In this document: positions 46,064 to 55,936 of the stretch, in pieces
How positions within the stretch are numbered: the stretch's first letter is position 1
Layout: each line of letters starts with the position of its first letter
Source: CAVRJC01 sp963721435
GTDB lineage: Bacteria > Actinomycetota > Acidimicrobiia > IMCC26256 > DASPTH01
DNA length: 64,000 nucleotides
Assembly: GCA_963721435.1 (NCBI GenBank)
Contig: CAVRJC010000012.1
Span: 1,364,001-1,428,000, forward strand
Direction of reading: 5' to 3'
Program-made: the position numbers and the translations under genes
Notes under the pieces: generated by a model
The model's input: the letters and a program-made list of their open reading frames with translations, nothing else
Told to the model about the DNA's origin: nothing
Database searches by the model: none

Positions 46064-47293
46064 TCAGGTTGCGCGCAGTTCGCCGAGCACTTCGTCGGTG
46101 TGCTCGCCGACGCGAGGCGCGCGCGTCACCCGCATCGGTGACGCGGGCATCGGGAACGGCGCGCCCGGGTAGGTGATGTCGCGGCCGAGATCGTCGTGGT
46201 GCACGGAGACGGGGAAGCCGCGTGCCACGAAGTGCTCGTTCGTGATGACCTCTTCGGGCGCGTAGATCGCGCCACACGCGAGCCCGCGTTGCTGCGCGCC
46301 CACGAAGAACTGCTGCAACGTGAGATGGGACGCCACGAACCCGAGCCCGTCGCACGCGGCGCGGAAGATCTCGGTGGCCTCGGGGTCGCGTCCGATGTCA
46401 CCGGTGTTGATGCGCTCGCGTGTCGCGCCGAGCTCGAGGAACACCGAGTCGGCGAACTCGTCGCGCAAGCCGAGGTCGTCGAGCCACTCGAGCAGCTTCT
46501 GGAACTCCTCCTTGCGGCGGGGCGGGAAGCCGGTGTGGGACCACCGGCCGTCCGACGACTGGATGAGCGCGGGCATCGTGGGCAGCACCGCTGCATGGCG
46601 GCCGGTCTGGCGCTGCACCGTGTTGCCCGCGACGAGCCACTCGTAGGTACCGGCTTCCGTCGTGACGTTCGCGGCCGCGTGCAGGCTCACGTCGACCAGC
46701 TGGCCCTCGCCGGTGACGTCGCGCGCAAGCAGCGCGGTGAGCGTGCCGATGACCGCCCACACGCTGCCGGTGTGGAATCCCTGGTTGCCGCCACCGCGCA
46801 CCGGCGGGAGGGTGTGGTCGTCGTACCCGCACAACCAGACCGGCCCGCCACCCGCGAGCACGGTGAGGTCGGTGAACTGCTCGTCGCGCCGTGGGTTGTC
46901 GCGCCCGAACGGGGTGACGGAGACCCACACGAGCGCGGGGAGCGCCGGTCGCAGGTCGTCGGCATCGAGGCCGAATGCGGACAGCTTTCCGGGCGGCTCG
47001 CCTTCGAGGACGACGTCGGCGGTCGCGACCAGGTCGCGGAACGCCTGCGCGTCGGCAGCCTGCTCGAGATCCAGCAGCACACTGCGCTTGCTCGTGTTGT
47101 AGTACCACCACCAGAGGCTGCGCTCGGGGCCGGGCTCGTCGTCGACGAACGGCTCGTACGCGCGCGACCTGTGGCCCCCGGGCGGCTCGACGACGATGAC
47201 GTCGGCACCGAGGTCGCCGAGCAACTTGCCCGCGAACGCCGCGTGGTCGCTCGCGAGCTCGACGACGCGGATCCCGGTCAACGGCGCGCTCAT
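46064..47293 (-). CDS. Class III CoA transferase (CaiB/BaiF family), second of two
   Basis: 409 aa. GIRVVELASDHAAFAGKLLGDLGADVIVVEPPGGHRSR would be the N-terminal CoA-binding fold (run abbreviated: GIRVVELA...DLGADVIVVEPP), then TSKRSVLLDLE, and the swapped C-terminal segment with ANVTTEAGTYEW. These enzymes move CoA between carboxylic acids. It follows a second CaiB-type gene by 5 bp; the two may form a heterodimer, as seen in some succinyl-CoA:benzylsuccinate-type transferases. Confidence 0.88.
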   Translation of the reverse strand: MSAPLTGIRVVELASDHAAFAGKLLGDLGADVIVVEPPGGHRSRAYEPFVDDEPGPERSLWWWYYNTSKRSVLLDLEQAADAQAFRDLVATADVVLEGEPPGKLSAFGLDADDLRPALPALVWVSVTPFGRDNPRRDEQFTDLTVLAGGGPVWLCGYDDHTLPPVRGGGNQGFHTGSVWAVIGTLTALLARDVTGEGQLVDVSLHAAANVTTEAGTYEWLVAGNTVQRQTGRHAAVLPTMPALIQSSDGRWSHTGFPPRRKEEFQKLLEWLDDLGLRDEFADSVFLELGATRERINTGDIGRDPEATEIFRAACDGLGFVASHLTLQQFFVGAQQRGLACGAIYAPEEVITNEHFVARGFPVSVHHDDLGRDITYPGAPFPMPASPMRVTRAPRVGEHTDEVLGELRAT

Positions 47294-47298
47294 GAGAC

Positions 47299-48537
47299 TC
47301 AGATCACTTCCTCGGCGCGCAGCGCGGCGATCTCGTCGTCGCTCAGCCCGAGCAGGTCACGAAACACGATGTCGTTGTGCTCACCGAGGCACGGTCCGCC
47401 GCGTGTGATCTCCCAATCGGTGGCGGAGAGGTGCACGGGAAGCCCGTCGACGCGCACGTCACCCATCTCGCGGTGGCGCACGACGGGCCACAACCCCCAC
47501 ACCGAGGTTGCGATGTCGTGCTCGATGCGATCTTCGGGGCGCGCCACGACCGCAGCGGGGACGCCGACCGCTTGCAGCGACGCGGCGATGTCGAAGCGGT
47601 CGCGCGCGGCTGCCCACTTCGTGAGCAGATCGTCGAGCTCGCCCTCTCGCGCGAGACGGTCGTCGCGCGTCGCGAACTTCGGATCAGCGGACCACGGCTC
47701 TCCGACCACGCGTGCGAGCGAGCGCCAGTCGGCGTCGTCGCGGCACGCGATCGCGACCCAGTCGTCGTTGCCCTGCGTCGCGTAGATGTTGTGCGGCGCC
47801 ATCGCGGGGAACTGGCTGTGGTTGCTGTCGGGCATGCCGTCGCGCCGCGTCGGCCGGCTGTTCACGGTGAAGTCCAGCAGCGCGGGCCCGTCGAGCGTGA
47901 TCCCGGCCTCGACCGCCGACATGTCGATCCACTGCCCGACGCCGGTGCGGTTGCGGTGCAGCAGCGCGGCGAGGATCGCCATGGCCATGAAGTTCCCGCC
48001 GTGGTGGTCCATGAAGGAGTACCCCCAGCCCGCGGGCGGGAGATCGGGCAGCCCCGAGGTCGCGGTGAGCCCGCAGACCGCCTGGGCGATCGGGCCCCAG
48101 CTCTTGTAGGAGCCGTACGGGCCCTGGTGCCCGAAGCCCGAGTTCGACACGTAGACGATGTCCGGACGGATCGCCTGCAGCTCCTCGTACGGGAAGCCGA
48201 GCCGGGCGAGCACGCCGGGTGCGAAGTTCTCGGTGACGACGTCGGAGATCTCGACCAGCCGGTGGACCAGATCGCGGCCGCGCTCGGTGCGCAGGTTGAT
48301 GGTGATACCGAGCTTCTCGACGTTGTGGTTGTTGAACGCGCCACCCATGTCGATGCCCTTGCGGTCGTCGACGAACGGCGGCACGCCGCGCAGGATGTCC
48401 CATCGGCCGCGCTGCACCGGGTCTTCGATACGGATCACCTGCGCGCCGAACGCCGCGAGAGTCCGCGTCGCGCCCGCGCCCGCGAGCTGGCCCGAGAAGT
48501 CGCAGATGCGGATGTGCGCGAGCGCGGACGAGCTCAT
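47299..48537 (-). CDS. Class III CoA transferase (CaiB/BaiF family), first of two
   Basis: 412 aa. IRICDFSGQLAGAGATRTLAAFGAQVIRIEDP, split here as IRICDFSGQLAGAGATRTLA and FGAQVIRIEDP, is the typical start; NVEKLGITINLRTERGRDLV and DVVTENFAPGVLARLG follow, with SGFGHQGPYGSYKSWGP in the active-site region. ATG overlaps the glnE stop (ATGA), so it is in the glnE transcript although functionally unrelated. Works on an unknown CoA ester together with the next gene. Confidence 0.9.
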   Translation of the reverse strand: MSSSALAHIRICDFSGQLAGAGATRTLAAFGAQVIRIEDPVQRGRWDILRGVPPFVDDRKGIDMGGAFNNHNVEKLGITINLRTERGRDLVHRLVEISDVVTENFAPGVLARLGFPYEELQAIRPDIVYVSNSGFGHQGPYGSYKSWGPIAQAVCGLTATSGLPDLPPAGWGYSFMDHHGGNFMAMAILAALLHRNRTGVGQWIDMSAVEAGITLDGPALLDFTVNSRPTRRDGMPDSNHSQFPAMAPHNIYATQGNDDWVAIACRDDADWRSLARVVGEPWSADPKFATRDDRLAREGELDDLLTKWAAARDRFDIAASLQAVGVPAAVVARPEDRIEHDIATSVWGLWPVVRHREMGDVRVDGLPVHLSATDWEITRGGPCLGEHNDIVFRDLLGLSDDEIAALRAEEVI

Positions 48538-51342
48538 GACGGTTCGAGACCGTAGAACACGTGCTCGACGACGCGACGGGCACGACGGGTGACCCGCCGG
48601 TAGTCGTCGCGGAGTGCGCTCGCGGGGCTCACCACGTAGTCGAGCAGGAGGCCGAGCTTCGCGGCGTCGGTGGAGTTGGTCGGCAGTGAGTCCGACGGCC
48701 GCGCCGTCTGCAGGTAGAGCGCATTGCGCGCGCGCTCGCAGAATCGGTACGCGCCTTCGAGCGCGGCGGCGTCATCCGGATCGAGGAGCCCGGCGGATCG
48801 CAGCCGGTCGAGCGCCGCGATGGTCTCCGGGACGCGCAGCTCGGGGTGCTCGCGGCCGTGGAGGAGCTGGAGCAGCTGCACGGTGAACTCGACGTCGGAC
48901 AGCGAGCCCTTCCCGAGCTTCAGGTGGAACTGCGCGTCCTCGCCGGGCGGGATGCGCTCCCGTTCGATGCGTGCCTTCATGCGTCGCACTTCACGCGCGT
49001 CGTCGTCGGTGAAGGGCGCTTCGTAGACGACCTGACCGACGAGCTCACAGAAGCGCGCGCCGAGCTCGGCCGACCCGGCGACGAACCGCGCCTTCGACAG
49101 GGCCTGTCGCTCCCACGTGAGGCCGTAGTGCTCGTAGTACGACGCGTACCCGGCGAGGGAACGGGCCAGGGACCCCTGACCGCCTTCGGGGCGCAGCCGC
49201 GTGTCGATGCGGAACGTCTGGCCCTCGGCGGTCGTCTCCCCGATCTCCTGCACGAGCATCTCGGCGACGTGCTCCGCGGCGTCGAAGTCGGCGGCGGCGT
49301 CGCCGTCGAAGACGAACAGCACGTCGATGTCGGATGCGTACGACAGCTCGGCGCCTCCCAGCCGGCCCATTCCGATCACCGCGAACGGGATCGGTGGATC
49401 GAGGCACGCGAGCGCGCCTTCGAGGCACGCCTCGGCGAGCGCCGTGAGCTCCCGGCCGATCTCCTCGAGCGGCGCGAAGCCGAGCAGGTCGCGGGACGCG
49501 ATGCGCAGGAGCTCACGCCGCTTGAAGCGACGGAGGCCGTCGCGCCGACGCTCCGGGTCGTTGCGCCACTCGAGGGTGTCGAGTGCCTCGGCGGCCAGCT
49601 CGGCGCGCGGCCGCGACCTCGCGAGCATGTCGTCGTCGGTCAGGGCGTCGACGAACTCGGGCTTGCGGCGCAGTGCGTCGCCGACGACCCGGCTGGAGCC
49701 GAGCAGGCGGCACGTGCGCTGGGCCGCGCCCGGCGCGTCGCGGAACGTGCTGAACAACAGCGCCGAGCGCGCGGTGCCCTCGGCCAGGCGGCGGAGCTGC
49801 AGCAGACCGAGATCCGGATCGGGGGTCTCGGAGAGCCACTCGAGGATCACCGGCAGGAGCTGCTGCATGAGTCGCGACCGGCGCGTGAACCCGAACGCCA
49901 ACTCGCGTACCGCGGCGCGCGTCCGTTCGACGTCGGTGAACCCGAACGCCGCGAGGCGCTCTTCGGCGGCCTCGGGCGACGAGCGCGCCGGTCGTGCCGG
50001 CCAGTGCCTCGAGGATCGGCGCGAAGAAGAGTCGCTCGTGGATCGACCGCACCGCGGCCTGGCGCGCGCGGTGGTCGGCCTCGAACGCCGCGAGCGCGTC
50101 GCCGCGGGCGTCGTCGCGGTACCCGAGCACGCGGGCCAACCGGGTGCGCGCCTGCTCGTCGACGGGGATGGTGTGGGTCTGCTGCTCGTCGTAGAGCTGG
50201 AGGCGGTGCTCGACGGTGCGGAGGAAGCGGTACGAGTCGTCGAGGCGCTCGGCGTCGCGGTCGACGACGTAGGCACCGGCCGCGAGCCCGGCCAGCGCGT
50301 CGAGCGTGTTCGGCGACCGGACCGCGGGATCGTGGCGCCCGTGCACCAGCTGCAGGAGCTGTACCGCGAACTCGATGTCGCGGATGCCGCCCCGACCCCG
50401 CTTGAGCTCGCGGTCGGCGAGCCCCTTCCGCGTGGTGAGCTCCTCCGACCGCTCCTTCATCGCCCGGATCTCGCGCACCGCCTCGGGGTCGAGCCGCTGC
50501 GGCCAGACGTACGGCCGGGTGCGCGCGAGGAACTCCTCACCGAGCTTCTCGTCCCCCGCGACCGGGCGCGCCTTGATCAAGGCCTGGAACTCCCACGTCT
50601 GCGCCCACTCGTCGTAGTACGACGTGTAGCTGTCGAGCGTGCGGCTCAGCCGCCCGGCGCGGCCCTCGGGCCTGAGGTTGGCGTCGGTGCGGAAGACGAT
50701 GCCGTCGACGGTCGACTCCGACATCGTGGCCAGCAGCGCACGTGCGGTGTGCTCCGCGGCGTCGGTGTCGCCCTCGTGCACGAACAGCACGTCGATGTCG
50801 CTCGCGTAGTTCAACTCTCGACCGCCGAGCTTGCCCATCCCGATCACCGCGAACGGCAGGTCGGTCCCGACGATGCCGAGCGCCGCGCCGAGACTCACTT
50901 CTGCGAGCGCCGCGAGCTCGCGTCCGACCGCAGGAAGGTCGGCCACGCCGAGCAGGTCGCGTGCGGCGACCCGCAGCAGCTCTTGTCGCTTCCACCGCCG
51001 CAGCGCGCCGGCATCGCTCGCGTCCGATGTGACGCGTGTTGGGAATGCATGCCACGCGCGTTCGTACGCGTCGACGTCCTGCTCGCTCGCGAATGCAGTC
51101 GCGTCGCGCAGCGGGTCCAGCAGGCCCGTGTCGGCGACCACTGCCGACGACAACGAACGTGACGCGCAGGCGAGCGCGACGACGCCGTCGCGCAGCAGCG
51201 CACGCTCGACGAGCTCGTCGGCAGTGTCGGGATGCGCTTCGACGATGCGCGCGACGACGGTGCGGGCAGTCGCGGCGTCGGCCGAGCGGTCGATGGCGTC
51301 GACGAGCGCGGGTGCATCGAGGAACCCAGCACCATCGGCCAT
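48534..51342 (-). pseudogene. glnE: Glutamine synthetase adenylyltransferase / adenylyl-removing enzyme, one frameshift near 49990
   Basis: Two nucleotidyltransferase halves, each with its signature: GKLGGRELNYASDIDVLFV (N-terminal) and GRLGGAELSYASDIDVLFV (C-terminal), plus GRGGIRDIEFAVQLLQLVHG and KGSLSDVEFTVQLLQLLHG. The first half reads from ATG 51342 to about 49990 (AGTTGALVA), then the frame shifts and PEAAEERLAAFGF continues to 48534. Removing one base gives 935 aa, the normal size. It controls GSI-beta by adenylylating the Tyr of the loop seen in glnA. Because both halves are well conserved, a sequencing error is likelier than gene loss. Confidence 0.85.
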
Positions 51343-51357
51343 CCCGGCAGTGTCGCG

Positions 51358-51363
51358 TATCCT
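51358..51363 (+). promoter_or_regulatory. -10 box of nadE
   Basis: TATCCT, 6 nt before ATG 51370; leaderless-type spacing within the 27-bp gap to divergent glnE. Confidence 0.5.
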
Positions 51364-51369
51364 GCAGAG

Positions 51370-53082
51370 ATGCCCAGGCTCCGCGTTGCTGCCGCGCAGC
51401 TCAACCTCGTGGTCGGCGACATCGAGGGCAACGCGGCCCACATCCTCGAGGTCTACGACCGGGCCGAGGCCGAGGGGTGCGATCTCGTCGCCTTCCCCGA
51501 GCTCGCGGTCACCGGCTACCCGCCGGAAGACCTGCTGCTGCGCCCGTCGTTCGTGGCGAGCGCGAACGAGATGGTCGAGAAGCTCGCGGCGCGCACCGGC
51601 CGTGCTGCGGCAGTGATCGGCTTTCCCGAGATCGGTCACGACCTCTTCAACTCCGCCGCGGTGTGCGCGGCCGGCGCCGTCCAGGGCGTCTACCGCAAGC
51701 ACCTCCTGCCCAACTACGCGGTGTTCGACGAGCAGCGCTACTTCGCGCCGTCAACCGTGGACGGCCCTCTGTTCGTCACCGCCGGTGTGCGGGTGGCGGT
51801 GTCGATCTGTGAAGACGCCTGGAGCCCGAACGGCCCGATCATCACGCAGGCCGCGGGCGGTGCCGAGTTCGTGGTGAACATCAATGCGTCACCCTTCTAC
51901 GCAGGACGCCTGCACGAGCGCGAGACCATGCTCGCGACGCGCGCGGCCGACGCCTCGGTGCCCGTGCTCTACGTCAACCTCGTCGGCGGGCAGGACGAGT
52001 TGGTCTTCGACGGCGCGTCGATGCTGTTCGACGCGGGCGGCAACCTCGTGGCGCGCGCGAAGCAGTTCGACGAAGACCTGCTCATCGTCGACATCGACGT
52101 GCGTCCAGCGTTCCGTCGTCGGCTGCTCGATCCTCGTGGGCGCGCGCGGGCCGCGGCGCTCCCGGAGGTGCAGATCAGCGAGGCCCGCATCGGCGATCGT
52201 CCGCTGGCGCCGCGCGTCGAGGTGATGCCCGAGCCGGTGCGCGAGGTCTACGAGGCGCTCGTGCTCGGAACGCGCGACTACGTGCTGAAGAACGGTGTGA
52301 CCGACGTGTTCGTCGCGATCTCCGGCGGTATCGACTCTTCCCTCGTCGCGACCATCGCGGCCGACGCGCTCGGGCCCGAGCATGTCGTGGGCGTGCTCAT
52401 GCCGTCGCGCTACTCGAGCGAGGGCAGCATCACCGACGCCGACGCGCTCGCCGCCAACCTCGGCATCCGTACGCTCACCGTCCCCATCGAGCGCGCGCAC
52501 GCGGCGTTCCTCGATCTGCTCGACGAGCCCTTCGAGCACGCCGACCCCGGGCTCGCGGGCGAGAACCTCCAGGCCCGGATCCGCGGCACCATCCTGATGG
52601 CGCTCAGCAACAAGCTCGGCGGGCTCGTGCTCACTGCCGGCAACAAGAGCGAGATGGCCACCGGCTACGCCACGCTCTACGGCGCCGACATGACCGGCGC
52701 GTTCGCCGTCATCAAGGACGTCCCGAAGATGCTCGTCTACGCGCTCGCGCGCGACCGCAACGAGCGCGCGGGGCGCGCGCTGATCCCCGACGCGGTCCTC
52801 GAGAAGCCACCGAGCGCGGAGCTCCGGCCCGACCAGTTGGACTCCGACTCCTTGCCGGCCTACGAGCTGCTCGACCCGATCATCGAGGGCTACGTCGAAG
52901 ACGATCTCTCGGTCGCCGAGCTCGAGGCTGCCGGCCACGACCCCGACACCGTCCGCCGGGTCACGCGGCTGATCGACCGCAACGAGTACAAGCGACGGCA
53001 GGCGCCACCGGGCGTGCGGGTCTCGCCCAAGGCGTTCGGGAAGGATCGCAGGCTCCCCATCACCAACCGCTGGCCCGGATAG
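51370..53082 (+). CDS. nadE: Glutamine-dependent NAD+ synthetase
   Basis: 570 aa. The N-terminal nitrilase-type glutaminase has the catalytic Glu (about 44, AFPELAVTGYPPEDLL), Lys (about 110, YRKHLLPNYAVFDE) and Cys (about 147, VSICEDAW). The C-terminal synthetase has the PP-loop SGGIDSSLVA (about 320) and LVLTAGNKSEMATGYATLYG. It makes NAD+ from deamido-NAD+, ATP and glutamine. Divergent from glnE, so two glutamine-linked genes share a 27-bp control region. Confidence 0.96.
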   Translation: MPRLRVAAAQLNLVVGDIEGNAAHILEVYDRAEAEGCDLVAFPELAVTGYPPEDLLLRPSFVASANEMVEKLAARTGRAAAVIGFPEIGHDLFNSAAVCAAGAVQGVYRKHLLPNYAVFDEQRYFAPSTVDGPLFVTAGVRVAVSICEDAWSPNGPIITQAAGGAEFVVNINASPFYAGRLHERETMLATRAADASVPVLYVNLVGGQDELVFDGASMLFDAGGNLVARAKQFDEDLLIVDIDVRPAFRRRLLDPRGRARAAALPEVQISEARIGDRPLAPRVEVMPEPVREVYEALVLGTRDYVLKNGVTDVFVAISGGIDSSLVATIAADALGPEHVVGVLMPSRYSSEGSITDADALAANLGIRTLTVPIERAHAAFLDLLDEPFEHADPGLAGENLQARIRGTILMALSNKLGGLVLTAGNKSEMATGYATLYGADMTGAFAVIKDVPKMLVYALARDRNERAGRALIPDAVLEKPPSAELRPDQLDSDSLPAYELLDPIIEGYVEDDLSVAELEAAGHDPDTVRRVTRLIDRNEYKRRQAPPGVRVSPKAFGKDRRLPITNRWPG

Positions 53083-53088
53083 CGCGCG

Positions 53089-53991
53089 GTGCGCGCCGGG
53101 GTTCGGGGCTCGCGCCTCGCTGCCGAGGGCGCACTCGTCGTCGCGGCGCTCTTCTACGGCATCACCTTCCCGCTCGTGCGGGACGCGCTCCAGGACATCA
53201 CCCCGTTCGCGTATCTCGTCGGGCGTTTCACTGTCGCCACGGCGTGTGTCGCGCCGTTCGCGGTACGGGCGTACCGCGGCGCCGATGCCGAGACGAGAGG
53301 GCTCGTGCTCCGCGCCGGTGCGCTCGCGGGCGCGTTGCTGTTCGCCGGGTACGCGACGCAGACCGTCGGGCTGCAGTACACGTCGGCGTCGACGTCGGCG
53401 TTCATCACGGGGCTCAACGTCGTGTTCGTGCCGGTGATCGTCGCGTGCATGCATCGACGACTGCCCTCACGGTCCGTGTGCGTCGGCATCGGCCTCGCGG
53501 TGGTCGGCCTCTATCTCCTCACCGGCGCCGACCTCGCGCTCGGGCGCGGCGATCTGCTCACCCTCGCGTGCGCGGTGCTGTTCGCCTTCCATATCGTGAG
53601 CATCGGCGCGTACGTACATCGCGTCCCGCAGGCGCCGTTCACGACCGCGCAGCTCGCGCTGGTGGCGGTGCTCTGCATCCCGCCGACGGCCGTGCAGGGG
53701 ACGGGCTCCGTCACCACACTCGCGATCTTCGCGATCGTGTTCACCGGCATCGCGTGCTCGGCGATCGCACTCCCGTTGCAGGTCTGGGGTCAGCATCGCA
53801 TCCCCGCGACCCGCGCCGCGCTGCTCCTGCTGTCGGAGCCGGTGTTCGCGGCGATCGCGAGCTACGTGAACGGCGAGCGTCTCGACGCGTCGCAGCTGGT
53901 GGGCGCGGCCGTCATCCTCGCGGGGATCGCGGTCTCGGAGCTCGGACCCCGCGGCAGTAGCCTTCCCGCCGAAGTCCCCTGGCTGTCATGA
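53089..53991 (+). CDS. EamA/DMT-family transporter
   Basis: 300 aa from GTG 53089, 6 bp after nadE and likely cotranscribed. Ten hydrophobic helices in two EamA repeats: ALFYGITFPLVRDALQDITP with TSASTSAFITGLNVVFVP in the first, LLSEPVFAAIASYVNGERL in the second. Substrate not inferable; a metabolite or drug exporter is usual. Confidence 0.85.
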   Translation: MRAGVRGSRLAAEGALVVAALFYGITFPLVRDALQDITPFAYLVGRFTVATACVAPFAVRAYRGADAETRGLVLRAGALAGALLFAGYATQTVGLQYTSASTSAFITGLNVVFVPVIVACMHRRLPSRSVCVGIGLAVVGLYLLTGADLALGRGDLLTLACAVLFAFHIVSIGAYVHRVPQAPFTTAQLALVAVLCIPPTAVQGTGSVTTLAIFAIVFTGIACSAIALPLQVWGQHRIPATRAALLLLSEPVFAAIASYVNGERLDASQLVGAAVILAGIAVSELGPRGSSLPAEVPWLS

Positions 53992-54015
53992 GGCCGACGC
54001 GATGAGACCGAGTCC

Positions 54016-54495
54016 ATGAGTAGCGCGCGCACACAAGTCGGGATCGCCGAGTGGAGCGGACGCGCACGGCGCGCGCGCACGCTCGAGATGGGCCTCGCCG
54101 ACACGATCGGGGGCTGGGTGGCAGCCGTGCCCGACCCCGCGGCGAAGGCGGTGCTGGCACGTCACGCCACGCATCACGCGTTCCACGCCGAGCTCTGGGA
54201 CGGCGTGGTGCCCGTGCTCCACGACGTCGTCGTCTCCGACGACCCTGCCGACGACGCGGGTCTCGCCGGCGTCGCCGCGGCGCTCGAGGCCGCTGATGGT
54301 GCGCGTGACACCGCCGGCCTGCGCCGGCTCTTCGGCGAGGCCCTGCCCGCGCTCGTGGCCATCTACCGAGACTGGGCGGCGGGCACCAGCGTGGTCGCGG
54401 ATCGGCCCGTGATGCGCGTGCTCGATCTCGTGCTGCGTGACGAGGAATTCGACGTCGCTGAGGGGGAGTCGATGGTCAAGGCGTTGGGGTTCTGA
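54016..54495 (+). CDS. Uncharacterised alpha-helical protein
   Basis: 159 aa. Predicted all-helical, with a His-rich segment LARHATHHAFHAELWDGVV (about 50-68) and acidic helices; the composition recalls ferritin-like four-helix bundles, but the paired E-x-x-H metal motifs are not complete. No family recognised. It sits between an EamA transporter and a sigma factor gene on the same strand. Confidence 0.6.
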   Translation: MSSARTQVGIAEWSGRARRARTLEMGLADTIGGWVAAVPDPAAKAVLARHATHHAFHAELWDGVVPVLHDVVVSDDPADDAGLAGVAAALEAADGARDTAGLRRLFGEALPALVAIYRDWAAGTSVVADRPVMRVLDLVLRDEEFDVAEGESMVKALGF

Positions 54496-54638
54496 CCAGC
54501 GCAGAAGCCAATTCCAGGCGGCTTGACGGGACCGGTATCGTACACACGAGCAAGGGGGATGGCTGTGGTGGAAGCACCTCGCCCGAGTCGTTCGCCCGGG
54601 TGTGTCTTGACGGGATTCTGAACGCGAGAGGGTCGCCT

Positions 54639-55577
54639 GTGGCGAAGGAGAGGGTCGAGCGCGACGAGGAAGATCTCGTTCGCCTGTATCTCACCGACAT
54701 CGGGCAGTACCCCCTTCTCACGAAGGACGACGAGGTACGGCTCGCGCAGCAGATCGAGTTCGGCAACGCCGCGCGCGGTGAGCTGCTCGAGGGTGGCAAG
54801 AGCCTCACGCCCACCAAGAAGCGCGAGCTGCGACGCACCGCACGTGAAGGTGACGACGCGCAGCGCACGTTCGTGCAGTCGAACCTGCGGCTCGTCGTCT
54901 CGATCGCCAAGAAGTACCAGGCGTCAGGGCTCCCGCTGCTCGACCTCATCCAGGAGGGCAACCTCGGCCTCATGCACGCGGTCGAGAAGTTCGACTGGCG
55001 CAAGGGCTTCAAGTTCTCCACGTACGCCACGTGGTGGATCCGCCAGGCGATCACACGTGGCATCGCGAACACCGGTCGCACCATCCGGCTCCCCGTGCAC
55101 GCGGGCGACACGCTGGCGCGGCTGCAGAAGGCGCGCTCGCGGCTCGAGCTCAAGCTCGGTCGCCCGGCGACGCTCGCCGAGCTCTCGCTCGAAGTCGAGA
55201 TGCCCGAGGACAAGGTCACGGAGGCGCTGCGTTTCGCGGCCGAGCCGCTGTCGCTCTCGGAGCCGTTGCGCGAAGACGGCGACGCCGAGCTCGGCGACAT
55301 CGTCGAGGACCGTTCGGCCGAGTCGCCGTTCGAGGTCGCGGCAACCGCGTTGTTGCCCGACGAGATCGAGAAGCTGCTCGCGCCGCTCGACGAGCGTGAG
55401 CGCCAGATCCTCGCGCTTCGCTTCGGTCTCGACCGCGGTGAGCCCCGCACGCTCGAAGAGGTCGGTGAGCACTTCAACCTCACGCGTGAGCGGATCCGCC
55501 AGATCGAGGCCCGCGCGATGTCGAAGCTGCGGCACCCGTCCGCCGACACCGGTGCCCGCGACCTCTTGGCTGTGTAG
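54639..55577 (+). CDS. Sigma-70 family RNA polymerase sigma factor (RpoD-like, group 2)
   Basis: 312 aa from GTG 54639 (AGAGG upstream); an in-frame GTG at 54600 is less likely. Region 1.2 (DLVRLYLTDIGQYPLLTKDDE), region 2 with NLRLVVSIAKKYQ, GLPLLDLIQEGNLGLMHAVEKFDW and FSTYATWWIRQAITR, region 3 and region 4 with LEEVGEHFNLTRERIRQIEARA are all complete. The short N-terminus, without a long region 1.1, points to a SigB/HrdB-relative rather than the principal factor. It should read TANNNT-type promoters such as those listed here. Confidence 0.9.
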   Translation: MAKERVERDEEDLVRLYLTDIGQYPLLTKDDEVRLAQQIEFGNAARGELLEGGKSLTPTKKRELRRTAREGDDAQRTFVQSNLRLVVSIAKKYQASGLPLLDLIQEGNLGLMHAVEKFDWRKGFKFSTYATWWIRQAITRGIANTGRTIRLPVHAGDTLARLQKARSRLELKLGRPATLAELSLEVEMPEDKVTEALRFAAEPLSLSEPLREDGDAELGDIVEDRSAESPFEVAATALLPDEIEKLLAPLDERERQILALRFGLDRGEPRTLEEVGEHFNLTRERIRQIEARAMSKLRHPSADTGARDLLAV

Positions 55578-55625
55578 ACCCCGTCCGATACGCTCGGCGG
55601 GCCGACCTCCTCCGAAAGGGATGCC

Positions 55626-55703
55626 ATGTTGAAGAAGCTGTTGATTCTCCTGGTCCTGGTGGCGATCGGTGTTGCCGTCGCCAAGAAGGTGCGCGACGCC
55701 TAG
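55626..55703 (+). CDS. 25-aa membrane micro-protein
   Basis: ATG 55626 to TAG 55703: a positively charged start, one hydrophobic helix (LLILLVLVAIGVAV) and a basic end. GAAAGGG lies 6-7 nt upstream. The start MLKKLLILLVLVAIGVAVA recalls the small DLW-39-type actinobacterial proteins, but it lacks their C-terminal motif. A strong terminator follows, which supports a real gene. Confidence 0.5.
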   Translation: MLKKLLILLVLVAIGVAVAKKVRDA

Positions 55704-55724
55704 CGCGCACGAAGATCTCTGCTG

Positions 55725-55751
55725 ACGGGCCCGCCAATGGCGGGCCCGTTC
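55725..55751 (+). terminator. Strong terminator after the sigma factor / micro-protein unit
   Basis: ACGGGCCCGCC-AAT-GGCGGGCCCGT: perfect 11-bp stem with a 3-nt loop, then TTCT. Confidence 0.75.
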
Positions 55752-55936
55752 TGCGTCCCGGGCCGGTTCCGCGTCATCACACGCGTGGCTTTCGCGCAGG
55801 GTCCGCACCGAATGTGTGAATTCCCCCTTGCTCGGGCATTCGCGGGCGTCTACGGTACGGGGACTCCCTCGGCGCTTCCTCCCACCGTCTTGCGCGCGTC
55901 GTCGCGCATCGTGGAGAGAGTGCAGGAGGTGCACCG

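Noticed and set aside
54552..54626. 20-codon upstream frame before the sigma factor
   Set aside because: It begins directly after a purine run and ends before the real start, but shows no conservation or structure to support translation.
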